From Lepturacanthus savala (lineage: Eukaryota; Chordata; Actinopteri; Scombriformes; Trichiuridae): a stretch of DNA of 64,000 nt. The DNA lies in NCBI GenBank assembly GCA_030544235.1, contig CM060463.1, positions 12,251,690 to 12,315,689 on the forward strand, read 5' to 3'. Below, one piece after another: positions 37,301 to 47,601 of this stretch. The number at the start of each line of letters is the position of its first letter. Positions within the stretch are counted from its first letter, which is position 1. The notes under the pieces were generated by a model that was not told the DNA's origin, searched no databases, and saw nothing but the letters and a program-made list of their open reading frames with translations. The position numbers were made by a program, and so were the translations under genes.

Positions 37301-39479
37301 CACTGTTCCTTGTCTGAACCCTCTGCTGTCAATAGGGATATTAGACGTAAAATCAGCATTGTCTTAATGAAATACTTATTCTATTTCTACCTATACAAAC
37401 ATGCAGAGAAAACCTTTTATTTACCCAGTTTGTCCCAAAAGATTATAAAACCAATGTATTCTTAATAAACACGTCGTATGGTATCTCATGCAAATATTTG
37501 CAGTTTTTTTTTAAGTTGTGGTTAAGGTCCGGTTAGGTTTAGGTACAAAATAATACACTTAATTGCGTTGGAATGTCATTTAAAATGGTGTCAATGTGAC
37601 ATTAAAAATGCCTGACTTTAAAAATAAAGTCCCTTTGTGATGATTAAAATGTGCAACGGTTTGCCTTTTTGCACCTTGTCTATATTACCATCTGCCAAAC
37701 CCTTCACTTCCAAATGCAACGGTTAACAACTTATATAGAGAATACATCGTTAGATTTTATTGGTCTCATTTTGAGGGAGATTAAGAAATTATTTCATGGG
37801 ATATACATATACAAATTCTGACTGCATTCATTTTCATACAAATAAACACAAAGAGCACCATTGGAACAACTTGATAAAAGGTACAGTCACAACACCAAGA
37901 GACACAGAAAAATACAAAAACAGAAACCAAAAAATATAAATAACAAATATTAAAATAAAAAGATGAAAGGCTGTTCTAAACAACATACAGGGACATACAG
38001 GCATATTATACTTTAGTTTCACTACCTCCTGGCCTTTCCCAGAATGCTTTGCCATGATGGGTGACTTGATCTTCGTTCCAATCCCAGCACACGCCTCTCG
38101 GAGGAGCGGCGATGTCACTGGAACATAGAGGAATAGAAATCAAATCTGTTTGAACTGAGAGTGAGCGAGGGAGAGCACGCCAGAGGACAAGGTAGTGATA
38201 ACGGATAAAAGAGGAGGGGGAGTAAAAGAATGATATTTGAATTATGTAACTCAGCTCAGGGATGATTTGGACGATTCCACCGTTGACACCAACATCATTT
38301 CTCATTACCTGAGAGCCGTGTGTGCCCGGCGCTTTGCCTTGTCCCATGAGTCATCTCACGCTCGGAGAGAAAGTGAGGCAGAGAAAGGGAGCAGAATAAG
38401 GTGAGATGTTTGGGAGAGGTGGGACAAAAAAAAAAGGCTGATAGCATATATTTGTACTAACTAGAAAAGCGGGATGTTCACACATTTTAATTACTGTGGA
38501 AGATTGACTCTGTTCACATCAACCAGCTGCAGATAAAAGACTGAATATTATGTATGCATGTGTTCGATCAATGAAGTGTGCACTTTAAATGCATCGTTCT
38601 CTTACCTGCCATGTGTTGATTACAGAGGAAAGTAGAGTAAAACCTTTTACTTTAAACCACATATGGGGCTCGACGTCAATGCATTTTGTCGTCAAGATGA
38701 TGTTAATGGGTTGAAATCAATGGCCAATCAATATCTCCTGCGTGTTTGACATGGGATAAATTGCACTGTATAACTTTGAGGGACTGGTGATGAATGTTCT
38801 AGATTGTTCAATTAGCATTTAGCAGAAGCCATGCGTAAAAAAAGACTGGAAAGCAAAATGGATGCTGCTTCTAATGAAGAAGGAAACACTCGCCAAGTGG
38901 AAGAGCTATTATTCTGATAAACAAGTCCACATAACTGATGTGGAGTCTCATTGTTTGAGTTGTTTTACTGTCAAATATGAACAAACTGATCTGTCATGCT
39001 ATTAAAACAAATCTAAATATGTTATCATGTGTGTCAAAAGGGTTAGTTTCACATATCTGAAAGTGACAATCCTGTAAATAACTTCATGATCTGGATGGTT
39101 ACAGATGCCTCCAAACTCCACTATGGAACTGAAGCCACTGGAACTAAACCTATGAAGAAAAACTCCCCTTTTTTCTCATTCCTCCCTGCGTTTCAATAGC
39201 TGTTGCATTTCCCCTCAGCCTTTGAAACTACATAACTCCATACGTCATGGCGGAGACCACATGGGGAGCTGACTGAAAGTGGGTGGGGTAAGGTTGGGGG
39301 AGACTTGACCTGAACACTTTCAGTTCAAACTATCAGGGTTCGCCGGTTGTAGGTTTATCCCTATCCTGGTTTGTGCAAATCATCAGAAATACCTGGTCTC
39401 ATTTCATTGACGTTCTGTGGGCACTATTTTCTTCTACCAAATGCATGAGTGCATTGCATTGTGGGTGATATACACGGCT
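34373..39479. other. 5.1 kb non-coding, no feature recognised
   Basis: The stretch 36320-37100 is less AT-rich, with short GT runs (36500-36530). A 154-residue minus-strand frame at 36621-37085 has no recognisable domain. No transposon family was recognised. Confidence 0.4.
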
Positions 39480-39680
39480 GGAGTGACCAGCGTTGTTCAC
39501 CCGCTCACTCAGCCCTCCGAGGGTCGATATCTGTAGTTCCCTTCAGTGTTTCAAACAATTGGAACGACCCTTACGATGGCGGCGGGGATTCCCCCGAGGG
39601 CTAGTGCCGAGGGGAAGCGAACAAGGGCTAATTAAACACCTATTGAAACGCAGCGACTGTTTGCGTTTCCGCCGCTGCAG
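39480..39680. other. CpG-dense patch with internal inverted motifs
   Basis: CpG is locally frequent (CTCCGAGGGTCGATATC, GGAACGACCCTTACG, GATGGCGGCGGGG, CCCCCGAGGGC, GTGCCGAGGGGAAGCG, TTTCCGCCGCTGCAG). AGGGTCG and CGACCCT form a short inverted pair, and CTGTAGTTCC at about 39530 is mirrored by GGAACTACAG at about 39731. It may be the core of an unrecognised repeat or a regulatory element. The 64-residue frame across it is not convincing. Confidence 0.35.
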
Positions 39681-41145
39681 ACTGTGAACCAAGAGTTTCT
39701 GGGTCATCAGAAAGCAGTATTTCCAGAGAAGGAACTACAGTTAGCTCCTGGTTCGGAAATGCAAGGAAGGTTTCTGAATGGGCCCTAGGAGTGATTATAT
39801 TTCCAAATTCAGTAAAACTTCTTATTCTAATCTGTATCTTCTTTTTTTTTAAAGCATTCATCATGCTTTCCTTTGATCTTGATTGCTTATTGCACTTGTG
39901 ATTCTTCACAACCCCTGGTACTTTAAATGAAAGCATGTTCAGCAAACACGATGCAAACAGTGACAGCAGCACTGAGCCTTCTGATGATCTATTGGATGTT
40001 TAGTTTTCGGGTGAATATTGTTACAGCTTGGGATATGGGAGTATGGTCTTCACAGCACACCACACACACTCACACACACACACATACACACAGATACTTT
40101 CACTCAACATGCTTGAGTTGTGTCAGTCTTCCCCTCTGCACCGTGTGCCTGTGTGGGGGTGGTTGGTGCATGGCACATCGCTTAAAATAGACATTCGCTC
40201 TCTTTGCAAGAGGAGGTTGACAAAGGAGTGAGAGGGAATGAAAGCGCACGAGGGAGCGAGAGAGTGTGACAGAGACAGAGGAAGACAAAGGCGGGGGAAA
40301 AAGAAAGAAAGGCAGAGAGGAAGGCCAAAAAGCTACCTCTGTACCAAACTAGTACTCAAAGGAAACACACGCACACATCTGTTAGAGCTTGATATGAAGA
40401 CGGAGAAGGAACTGAATATTTCAGGTGAAGGGAACACGATAGTTTCCCAGGAAAGTAAACGGGGACAACTGTGCAGAGATGTAGCACCGGTGATAGACAT
40501 GAACCTGTCAACCTTGATACTTTACTTGCTCAATTGGTACAAAAAAATAAACAATGTCTATACATCTGAACGTAAAAAAACAACCTTGCAGGTCCATTTC
40601 AGCAAATCAAATACATCGCTCATTTCCGTAATATCTTAGTTTAATATATACTCTAGCACCAACAGTATGTTACAAATCTAAGACAAGATAAAAGTATTTT
40701 TTTATGTTCATCATTGGTACGCCACAAAGTCTATTTCAAAGTCTTTTTGTAAAAGATAACAGATGTGTTAGGTAAAGACTGCACACAATATGATTAATCC
40801 CATATATTGACATCAAAGGCCTGGCGGTTCTTTGTGAGATGAGAGTTAACTTGAGATGACTTCGAATATAGATGGAAAAGTGAAAATGAATCACGCTTTA
40901 CTCTGGATGGATGTTAGTACATTCCGTCAATGTTAATCTCTACTCGCCAACGCCTAAAGTTGAGCAGTCAGCAGAATGGAGCTGGCTTGTGTGTCATCTC
41001 TCTCTCTTCTCTCTCTCTCTCCACCCTCCCCCAGCGGCACACATCTTCCCAGTGCTTAAGATAAGTGACAAGACATCAGAGCCAAAGAAGTGCTTTAATG
41101 CCAAGAGAAAACTCTGTGACCGTGCGTGGGTGGATGCCTCCATCT

Positions 41146-41205
<60 letters not shown>

Positions 41206-44095
41206 GTGTGTGTGTGTGTGTGCTTATACACGTCTGGCTGTACTGTACTGGCATGTAAGCACACATAAGTTACAATAAAACCTTCACCATGGTCTTGCCA
41301 TGTTGAATATTTAGAAACTTGCATACTGTCTATATAACTATCTCTGTATAAGGGTGCACATGTTAGCCTATACTGTAAACACCATATGTGCACATGTATG
41401 TGCGTTCGTCGCTACGTGTGTGTCCCCTCTCTCTTCTCAGTAAGGTTATCCATCACTCAGAGCATCAGATGACATCACCACCGACCCCCTTCCTGCAACT
41501 CTTACCCTTCCACCCACCCCACATTCTCCACTCTGATAGCTTGGACGGGTGCCACCACCCACCCACGTTCCTCCTCCTCCTCCTCCTTTACTCTTGTCCT
41601 GCGTTTGACTCAACTCTACTGCTGTGGTAAAAGTGCTGAATCATCACCGATGGCCACAGTATATCCAAGGCTGACACGGGTCAGGTGTGGGGTGTGTAGC
41701 TGTGTGTGCACGCGTGTGAGCATTTATATATATGTGTGTATGGCACGTTGGATTTGTGATCAATACTGTACCACCTCCCAACCCCGACACTCTTGTAAGG
41801 CCGCAGCTGCGTTAATGAACTGTGATCCACAGGGGGGTACATTATGACAGTCACTACCTTTATTATTAAGCCCCCGTTACAGCTCTGGGAGAGAATTGTG
41901 CCTCAAAGTGAAGCCTTAATGGACATGTCGTTCTTTTTTTTTCATTCTTCAAGTAATGTGGACTTATGCTCTGGACAGTGGGCCTTAATTGCCAATCAAT
42001 GTAAGGGAGGTGTTGTGAACATTGGGAGTTTTCTTTTTTTTTTTTTTTTCCTGGACTGAGTTCAGTTCTGTGATCACTAATGGAAGGCTCCACAAGCCTC
42101 CAAGACTGAAAACGTTGCTTTTCTTCTATTTGAGCTATAAAACTCCCTCAGATGTGATGCACTACATAAAGGCTTTAAAACATCCCTGAGGCCTAAAATC
42201 AAGTCCTCTGTGTAACAATTACGCTGACATGAAAGGAAACGTATTTCAGAGACAGTGTTGCTTTAAATCTTGGTAACTTGAGGAGACAATACGAGTGCTG
42301 CCAAGTCATATTGCGGTGAAGCTGTACAGCAGACAATTTCGACAGTCCGATAATAGACAGAAAACCTCAGATCCATAGAAGTCAATGCAATGTGATTTGT
42401 TTCTAGCTGAGGATTTTGACATGTTTTTATGCATTAATGTATTGTTACCCACACCTTTGTTGTATAGACACATCTTGTAATTGTTCCTGAAATGAAGGGT
42501 CAGCCATCAGGTCCCTACAGCCCATAAATGACTCTGCAAAGTGGCCCGACACTGCTTATCCAGACATCTTCACATTTTTGATCAACTAACCAGGTAGCAT
42601 TAGGTTAAATGTTTTCTGAATTAGTCTTTTTATTTTACAACCTGCTGAACAACATCCTTTCAGCATTTTTCCTGTTTCTCCTGAGCCTGACAGACTCATC
42701 TATCTGTAGCAGACTGAGTGAGTAAATGGAGACCAATGTCATTAAGCCACACCTTTCTCCAGTTCTAGAAGCGCCCAACGTTATCATGATGTTGGCAGAA
42801 CAAAACTCTTGAGTGCAAAAACCCAGACAGACTACAGCATGCATGTTAAGATTCAATGACTAAATTATTACCTTTCCAAGATGAGCGTATGGCATATTGT
42901 GAACTTTATACGCCATCACTCAGACGCTTAGCAGAGCAGAGCAGCGGTAAGCAACACCAGCTGGTCAACACACACTGCTGCACTGCCTATCCCAGCAACT
43001 GTCCATATTTCCCCCAGATTTTTGGTTTGGTTTTGACCTAGTCGTGTTCTAAATATAGCAGGTGAATATTTACCTAATACTGAGCATTTGGAAAGTGCTG
43101 AGCTAGACCTAATTCATGTCCCTTATTTTTCTACCATCTTTTCCTTATATACTTCCAGATACAAAACACTTTAATTTGAATTACATACATACACACACAA
43201 ACACACATCTGTGACTAATAGTTCCCTTTCTTGTGGAATATTAATAATGCATTTGCATTTCGCTCTCCACAAATGGTGTTTAGGATTTTATGAATTCAAA
43301 TAGAGTTGCTGTTTTTTCTTTTTTTTTATTTTGGCTGATGCAAAGACCTTTTCATTATAGAGAAGATGTGATGATTTTTCCTGTACTGTATATTACGTAT
43401 TGTTATGCATTTTCTGATGCTGAAGGCAGTCTCTCTTTTTAAATACCCAAGCAAATAAATGAACATATTTATCAAAGCGGTGAGTGCGGCATTGTTTAGC
43501 TGTTGCTTGGAATGAAAATGCAAAGTGGTAGGAAACATGCAGTGTGATATGACATTTAAATTCAAAAATATGTATGTAAATGTTTTGGCCCTTAAACCTC
43601 ATCAGGGGTATCCATGCTGCTCTCGCAACGCATAGATCACACCTACTGTATATTATGCTGTTGACCTTATTTAGATTTTTTTTCTACGCACTCATTTGGC
43701 ATTCACCAGCATCATTCGTGTTGTTCAGGTTCAAAATTTTAATTTGATGAGTGGCGACAAGGTGCTAACACCTTACTGAAATGGGCTGTCCAAACAAGGT
43801 TTAAAATATCAAACAGCATACATGATTGCTTGCTGATTCCCATGTGTCCCCAATCATAATGGGGTGGATGCATTCCATATTATGTTTATAATTACAACCG
43901 TCACAGCACATTAACTTAGTCACTGTTGATGGAATTAATATCAGAAAATTAGTGTGGCTGATTGAAAAAAAAAACATTAATGTAAGCTTTACACATGGCT
44001 TATATATGTGCTCTCAGGATTCTGTGGTATTTATATGGGTTAACATGTGAAGAGAAGGCCAAATTTCTTTTCAGTACTTATCTATAGAATTTAAA
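39681..44095. other. 4.4 kb non-coding with simple repeats
   Basis: Holds a (CA) stretch at 40055-40090, a purine-rich stretch at 40225-40325, a (CT) stretch at 40983-41022, the long (TG) array, and a T-run at 42032-42050. No exon or transposon body was recognised apart from a ribozyme-like motif at 43572-43605 (minus strand). Confidence 0.4.
41144..41222. repeat. (TG)n microsatellite
   Basis: About 79 bp of TG dinucleotides, with two small interruptions (TTTG at the start, TATGTATG at about 41197). Valine/cysteine and histidine/threonine frames over it are artefacts. Confidence 0.97.
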
Positions 44096-44737
44096 AGCCA
44101 CTTTATTAGATACACCTGCTCAACTGCACAATAACACAAATATCTAATCAGCCAATCACATGGCAGCAACTCATTGCATTTAGACATGTAACCCTAAGGC
44201 CTTTCTCAAGCTTTGGTCTTGTCTGTATTCATATACTTATGGATTTGTGGAACATCATCAGTTGCAGCTCTAGTACTATTCTAGCCAAGTATGGACCAAA
44301 TGCCAGGATGAACTTGCTCTGCTCATTAAATGAGCAGACGTATCAGTGGTGGCTTTTTGTGAACCTGGATCAGCCAAGTATCCCAGAATACATTTTGGAC
44401 CTGGATCTGCCTCCTTGGTTGGGTAACCTCATTTTCAACCTCTTTGTGAAGTGTCCCAACTCTAACTAGCAACTGTTTCATTTTGTATGTTTTTCTGTGT
44501 AATTTTATACTTTTTATTCATTATCAACTTTTTTTTCTTTAGACTGAAATTGTATATGTAGCAAAAGATCTTGGAACACCATAATAATAAGTTTAAAATG
44601 AAAACAAAAAGAGCCAGGGTTGTATTTTGTATCATATTTTGTCTTATTGTAAATATGTATTACATGACCGCAGTAGACATAAGGCAAGACAAGCAAGACA
44701 CTAATGACATATATACATAATAATATGCAATTATAAT

Positions 44738-45310
44738 CAGTGTTGGGCATGTTACTTTGCAAGTAATTAGTTATAGATTTTAGTAACTTCTTCCAAAAAG
44801 TAACCGAGTTAGGAACAGATTTACTCCCGAGCAGTTTTCACAAGCCAGGGTAGAACAGTCGAGAGGTGCTTCATTAAATTGGAGTTCCTTACATTGGACG
44901 TTGACAAACTCTTTGCTCTGGGACAAATTATTGTAGACTCAACGTACATTTTTACCTTTTACCTCGATGAGGTTAAAGTAGTGCCTGTGTTTCCATCTCG
45001 TAAATGCTGTCTTTCCCCTTGACTCTGGACTCATCATCTCTGATAGTGTTTGTGTGTGCTGCTATGTGCTGAGTTTGTGTGTAAATACCACCTGATGTCT
45101 CTTGCTGTTTGAACATGAACTCTTACTCTACCTTAGCCAATCATCATTACTAAGAGGTTATCTCACACCATGCACCACAGGGAAAAACACACACATTTGG
45201 ATGACAGCTTGAATGAGTAGCTTCAGTAATGCGTATTAGTGGTGTTTTGATAATGAGAAGGGCGTTGTAACAATAGAAAAGACAATTAGTTAGTTTACCC
45301 GTTACTGTTT
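44738..45310 (+). repeat. hAT-like repeat, copy B (with terminus)
   Basis: It starts at AGTGTTGGGCATGTTACTTTG with TAATTAGTTATAG and TAACTTCTTCCAAAAAGTAAC, the distinctive terminus of a common fish hAT MITE. It then continues with the blocks shared with 27800-28155 and ends around CAATTAGTTAGTTTACCCG. It lies inside the insertion in the Tc1 element. Confidence 0.72.
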
Positions 45311-45483
45311 ATTTTAACACCGTTCCCATCATATGACTTTTAGTTTAATATATAATGTACATATTGATATTTGTTTAAATGAAAAGATACAGGATTGTTT
45401 TTAATATCAGCAGGATTGTATGCAGCATACAACTTAGTATACTATATTGTAAAAAATACAACACATTATAGCCAATAGACCTG

Positions 45484-45633
45484 TTTTACAGCAGGCACTT
45501 TGACATGAAACAGTAGGTAAGCAGGTGTTACTATTGACAGTGATGGTCCGTTCTATTTAGGTGAGTCTTAAATAATGTAATTATAAACACTGTGTTTACC
45601 TCCTATTTCATGTCAAAATTCCTGCTATGAAAA
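45484..45633. repeat. Short inverted repeat, arms about 47-50 bp
   Basis: 45484-45530 (TTTACAGCAGGCACTTTGAC, ATGAAACAGTAGGTAAGC) pairs with the reverse complement of 45584-45633 (CATAGCAGGAATTTTGACAT, GAAATAGGAGGTAAACAC) at roughly 75-80 percent by eye. The loop is about 53 bp. It resembles half of a dispersed fish repeat duplicated in inverted orientation. Confidence 0.55.
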
Positions 45634-45868
45634 AGATCTATTGTGTAGAGTATTGCCAAGATGAGGAGAGATGGTGACTTCAGCAAGTACATGCTTGTTC
45701 CAACTGCAGAATGACCATACTGTATCCTCCCTTCCTCCGGAGTTTATACTCCCAAGTGGAACTTGCCAAGTCCAAACTGCCAAGTATGCAAGTCTGAACT
45801 TGGTGTACTCAGTACTGAGAAAGGCCTATGTTCAAGATGATCTGCTGAAATTTAAACCAAGCATCAGA

Positions 45869-46063
45869 ATGGGGGATTTAAGTGAATTTGAACATGGCTT
45901 GGTTGTTGGTGCCAGAGAGGCTGGTCTGAGTATTTTAGAAACTGCTGATCTGGGATTTTCACACACAACCCTCTCTAGGGTTTACAGAGATGTTCTGAAA
46001 GAGAAAAAAAAATATCCAGTGAGCAGCAGATCTCTGTGTGAAAATGCCTTTTTGATGGCAGAG
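45869..46063 (+). pseudogene. Tc1-like transposase, N-terminal helix-turn-helix fragment
   Basis: From the ATG at 45869 the frame reads MGDLSEFEHGLVVGAREAG, then LSILETADLGFSHTTLSRVY. This is the N-terminal paired-type helix-turn-helix DNA-binding region of Tc1-like transposases, which binds the TIRs. One codon is missing in the ADL(L)GF turn compared with the family pattern. The reading continues for about 20 residues and then runs into the inserted retroelement. The catalytic DDE domain is not present here, and only its C-terminal end survives at 47302-47461. The upstream part of the same open frame (from 45671) belongs to the unrelated insertion. Confidence 0.8.
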
Positions 46064-46144
46064 TTCACTGTACTCAAAAAAAGGAGGTTGTGCACACTTA
46101 GGCAGAGGACAGGTGCATAGGAAAGGCAAAAAAAAAGCCACATT

Positions 46145-46229
46145 CTGTCAATCGCTAGCAAAAGAATGAATTCATTGTTACAATGTTTTGGTACTCAGAC
46201 CTTCATCAGGTAGTTTTGATAGGGAGGAA
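46145..46229 (-). repeat. Left terminal module (pLTR-like), inverted
   Basis: These 85 bp are the reverse complement of 47166-47250 with about five mismatches, so the two modules face each other around the retroelement coding remnant. Inverted or tandem pLTR modules are a known peculiarity of Penelope-like elements. On the minus strand it holds CCTGATGAAGGTCTGAG then TACCAAAACATTGTA (46209 down to 46179), a hammerhead-like core. Confidence 0.8.
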
Positions 46230-46301
46230 ACCTGACCCTGAACTGTCTCACATTTGTAAAGAATTACAAATGAGGTAAAAACTTCAGAGACCTTCTGGTT
46301 C

Positions 46302-46790
46302 ATGCAGATTTTACATGCCACAAACCACTGCAGTGTCTACAGTGTCTTACGCCCACCGCCTGGTGGCAATTACAGCTGCGGCAGTTGCGCACAATGCAAC
46401 AACTCTCAAAAAACTACCACTTTCCACCATCTCCACACAGACAAGACATTTCTGATCAGGAACATCATCACATGTGCCTCTGCACGTCATATACACGCTC
46501 ACTTGTCTGTGTAGTTTGGCATACATGGGTAAAACCACCAAAAAGCTAAAACAGCACATTAGTGAACACAAAAGCTCCATCCACAAAAATGAGTAGCGAT
46601 TATCCGGTTGCAGTGCATTTTACCGACACAAGACATAACATCTCCTCTTTACGTTTTTGCAGCATTGAGTCTGTCAACCCACCATTGAGAGGAGGTAATA
46701 ATGACTTGTGAAAGGACGTAAGGCCTTTTAGATCTTTACATTACACACATTGGCATCAATAGAAATTGAAATGAAATGATGAACTTGCTT
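46302..46790 (+). pseudogene. GIY-YIG endonuclease region of a Penelope-like polyprotein
   Basis: In intact elements this domain nicks the target to prime reverse transcription. Seen here: the Cys finger CGSCAQC in the frame starting at 46302, the VIY...AYMG catalytic core and the following KTTKKLKQHISEHKSSIHKN helix in a second frame from about 46488, and the VAVHF...ISSLRF block in a third frame. A final KGRKAF-IFTLHTL block lies near 46705-46760. Frames change near 46485 and 46593, and in-frame stops are present, so no functional enzyme can be made. Confidence 0.8.
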
Positions 46791-47165
46791 AGCTTACTAT
46801 GACTACTTTTCTGTTAATGTCTCTTATGACTATTTTTCTAAGACATATTTATATGCACTACTGTCTGATATGATGTGTAGCTCGTTTAAATATTTATCTT
46901 GCTTTCATAAGGCTTGATTGTTCAATTGACTTGTACCATTTCTCTAAAACAATTTTTCGATGAGATTGTTCTGGATTTTTCACTTTATTCTAGTGATATT
47001 TTATCTACTTTGTATTTATTTGTTTTCTGGCATTTCCCCCCCTTTTTTCTCCTACCCTTGTTTTGGCTCTATATATTTGATTGACTTTTTTGTAGTATGA
47101 AAAAAATGTAATTGTCTCTGTGTTGATGACATGTCTGTTGGAAAGAGATGCGATTGGTCCTTTCC

Positions 47166-47250
47166 TTCCTCCCTGTCAAAACTACCTGATGAAGGTCTGA
47201 GCACCAAAACATTGTAACATTAAATTCATTCTTTTGCTATCGATTGACAG
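47166..47250 (+). repeat. Right terminal module (pLTR-like)
   Basis: Partner of 46145-46229. It includes CCTGATGAAGGTCTGAG then CACCAAAACATTGTAAC (47186-47216), the hammerhead-like core on the coding strand, and ends TTTGCTATCGATTGACAG. About 36 bp lie between it and the target duplication at 47287. Confidence 0.8.
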
Positions 47251-47301
47251 CGTGCAGGAGTTCTTTTCTTGTTTCTTGTACGAGAATTCACTGTACTCAA
47301 A

Positions 47302-47461
47302 GGGCCTCTACAGTCATCAGATTTCAATCCAACAGAGCACCTTTGACAGAGGTGGAACAGGAGTTTTGACAAGTCTGCAGCAACTGTGTGATGCTTTTAA
47401 ATGTATGTTAACCAAAATTTCTGGGGAATGTTTCGAGCAACTTGGTGAATCATTGTCATGA
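47302..47461 (+). pseudogene. Tc1-like transposase, C-terminal fragment
   Basis: The DNA encodes pieces of the C-terminal part of the DDE transposase: GLYSHQISIQQSTF in one frame corresponds to the conserved PQSPDLNPIEHLW block, where the last catalytic acidic residue region lies. It is followed by LQQLCDAF, TKISGECFEQLGES. Substitutions and a frameshift destroy the NPxEHxW motif. The stop at 47461 falls before the usual end. The Tc1 3' non-coding sequence follows to 47511. Confidence 0.75.
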
Positions 47462-47601
47462 TGAATCCTGAGGGATCAAAATGGAGTCCAACCTAGTACT
47501 AGCAATGTGTATATGATCAGTCAAATCAAGTAAATATAGCGTATGGTAAGTATAGCACCGTATCATATCAAAAGTTATCTCATGACACACACACACAAGT
47601 C

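Larger units (their letters stand above)
44193..45830. mobile_element. Composite insertion within the Tc1 5' part
   Basis: This 1.64-kb block separates ...TTTAGACATG from TTCAAGATGATCTG, which are contiguous in a Tc1 element of this family. Near its ends AAGGCCTTTCTCA (44196-44208) faces TGAGAAAGGCCT (45816-45827), a 12-bp inverted match, so it may be a TIR element with ATG duplicated at the junctions. Inside are copy B of the hAT-like repeat and a small inverted repeat. A 76-residue frame at 44239-44469 has no recognisable motif. Confidence 0.5.
46079..47286 (+). mobile_element. Penelope-like retroelement, 5'-truncated, with inverted terminal modules
   Basis: The insertion is bracketed by TTCACTGTACTCAAA at 46064-46078 and 47287-47301, a 15-bp target duplication of Tc1 sequence. 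Inside, after the left terminal module, three frames in turn encode the end of a Penelope-like protein: NFRDLLVHADF, then GNYSCGSCAQCNN (the CX2CX2C finger ahead of the endonuclease), NIITCAS, VIYTLTCLCSLAYMGKTTKK (the GIY-YIG core), LKQHISEHKSSIHKN, then DYPVAVHFTDTRHNISSLRF. Two frameshifts and several stops make it dead. The reverse transcriptase part is absent. Only the GIY-YIG bearing clades (Penelope/Poseidon, Neptune) have this pattern. Confidence 0.85.
44096..47511 (+). mobile_element. Tc1-like DNA transposon, degraded, with two insertions
   Basis: Three separate pieces of one Tc1-like element lie in the correct order. Piece 1 (44096-44192) is the left terminal region: GCCACTTTATTAG, TACACCTG, ATCTAATCAGCCAATCACATG and CATTTAGACATG. 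Piece 2 (45831-46078) holds the transposase N-terminal part. Piece 3 (47287-47511) holds the transposase C-terminal part and the GTCCAACCTAGTACTAGC 3' sequence. The right TIR is lost. The element had already lost the middle of the transposase before the second insertion, because the 15 bases repeated at both sides of that insertion join residue stretches that are far apart in an intact element. Family recognised from memory. Confidence 0.82.

Noticed and set aside
40911..41393. Frames rich in Val-Cys or His-Thr
   Set aside because: They are translations of the (TG)/(CA) array.
44239..44469. 76-residue plus-strand frame with a protein-like look (WWLFVNLDQPS)
   Set aside because: It lies in an insertion inside a dead Tc1 element. 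I recognise no family, and without a homologue it cannot be called. It may be a degraded piece of a transposon protein.
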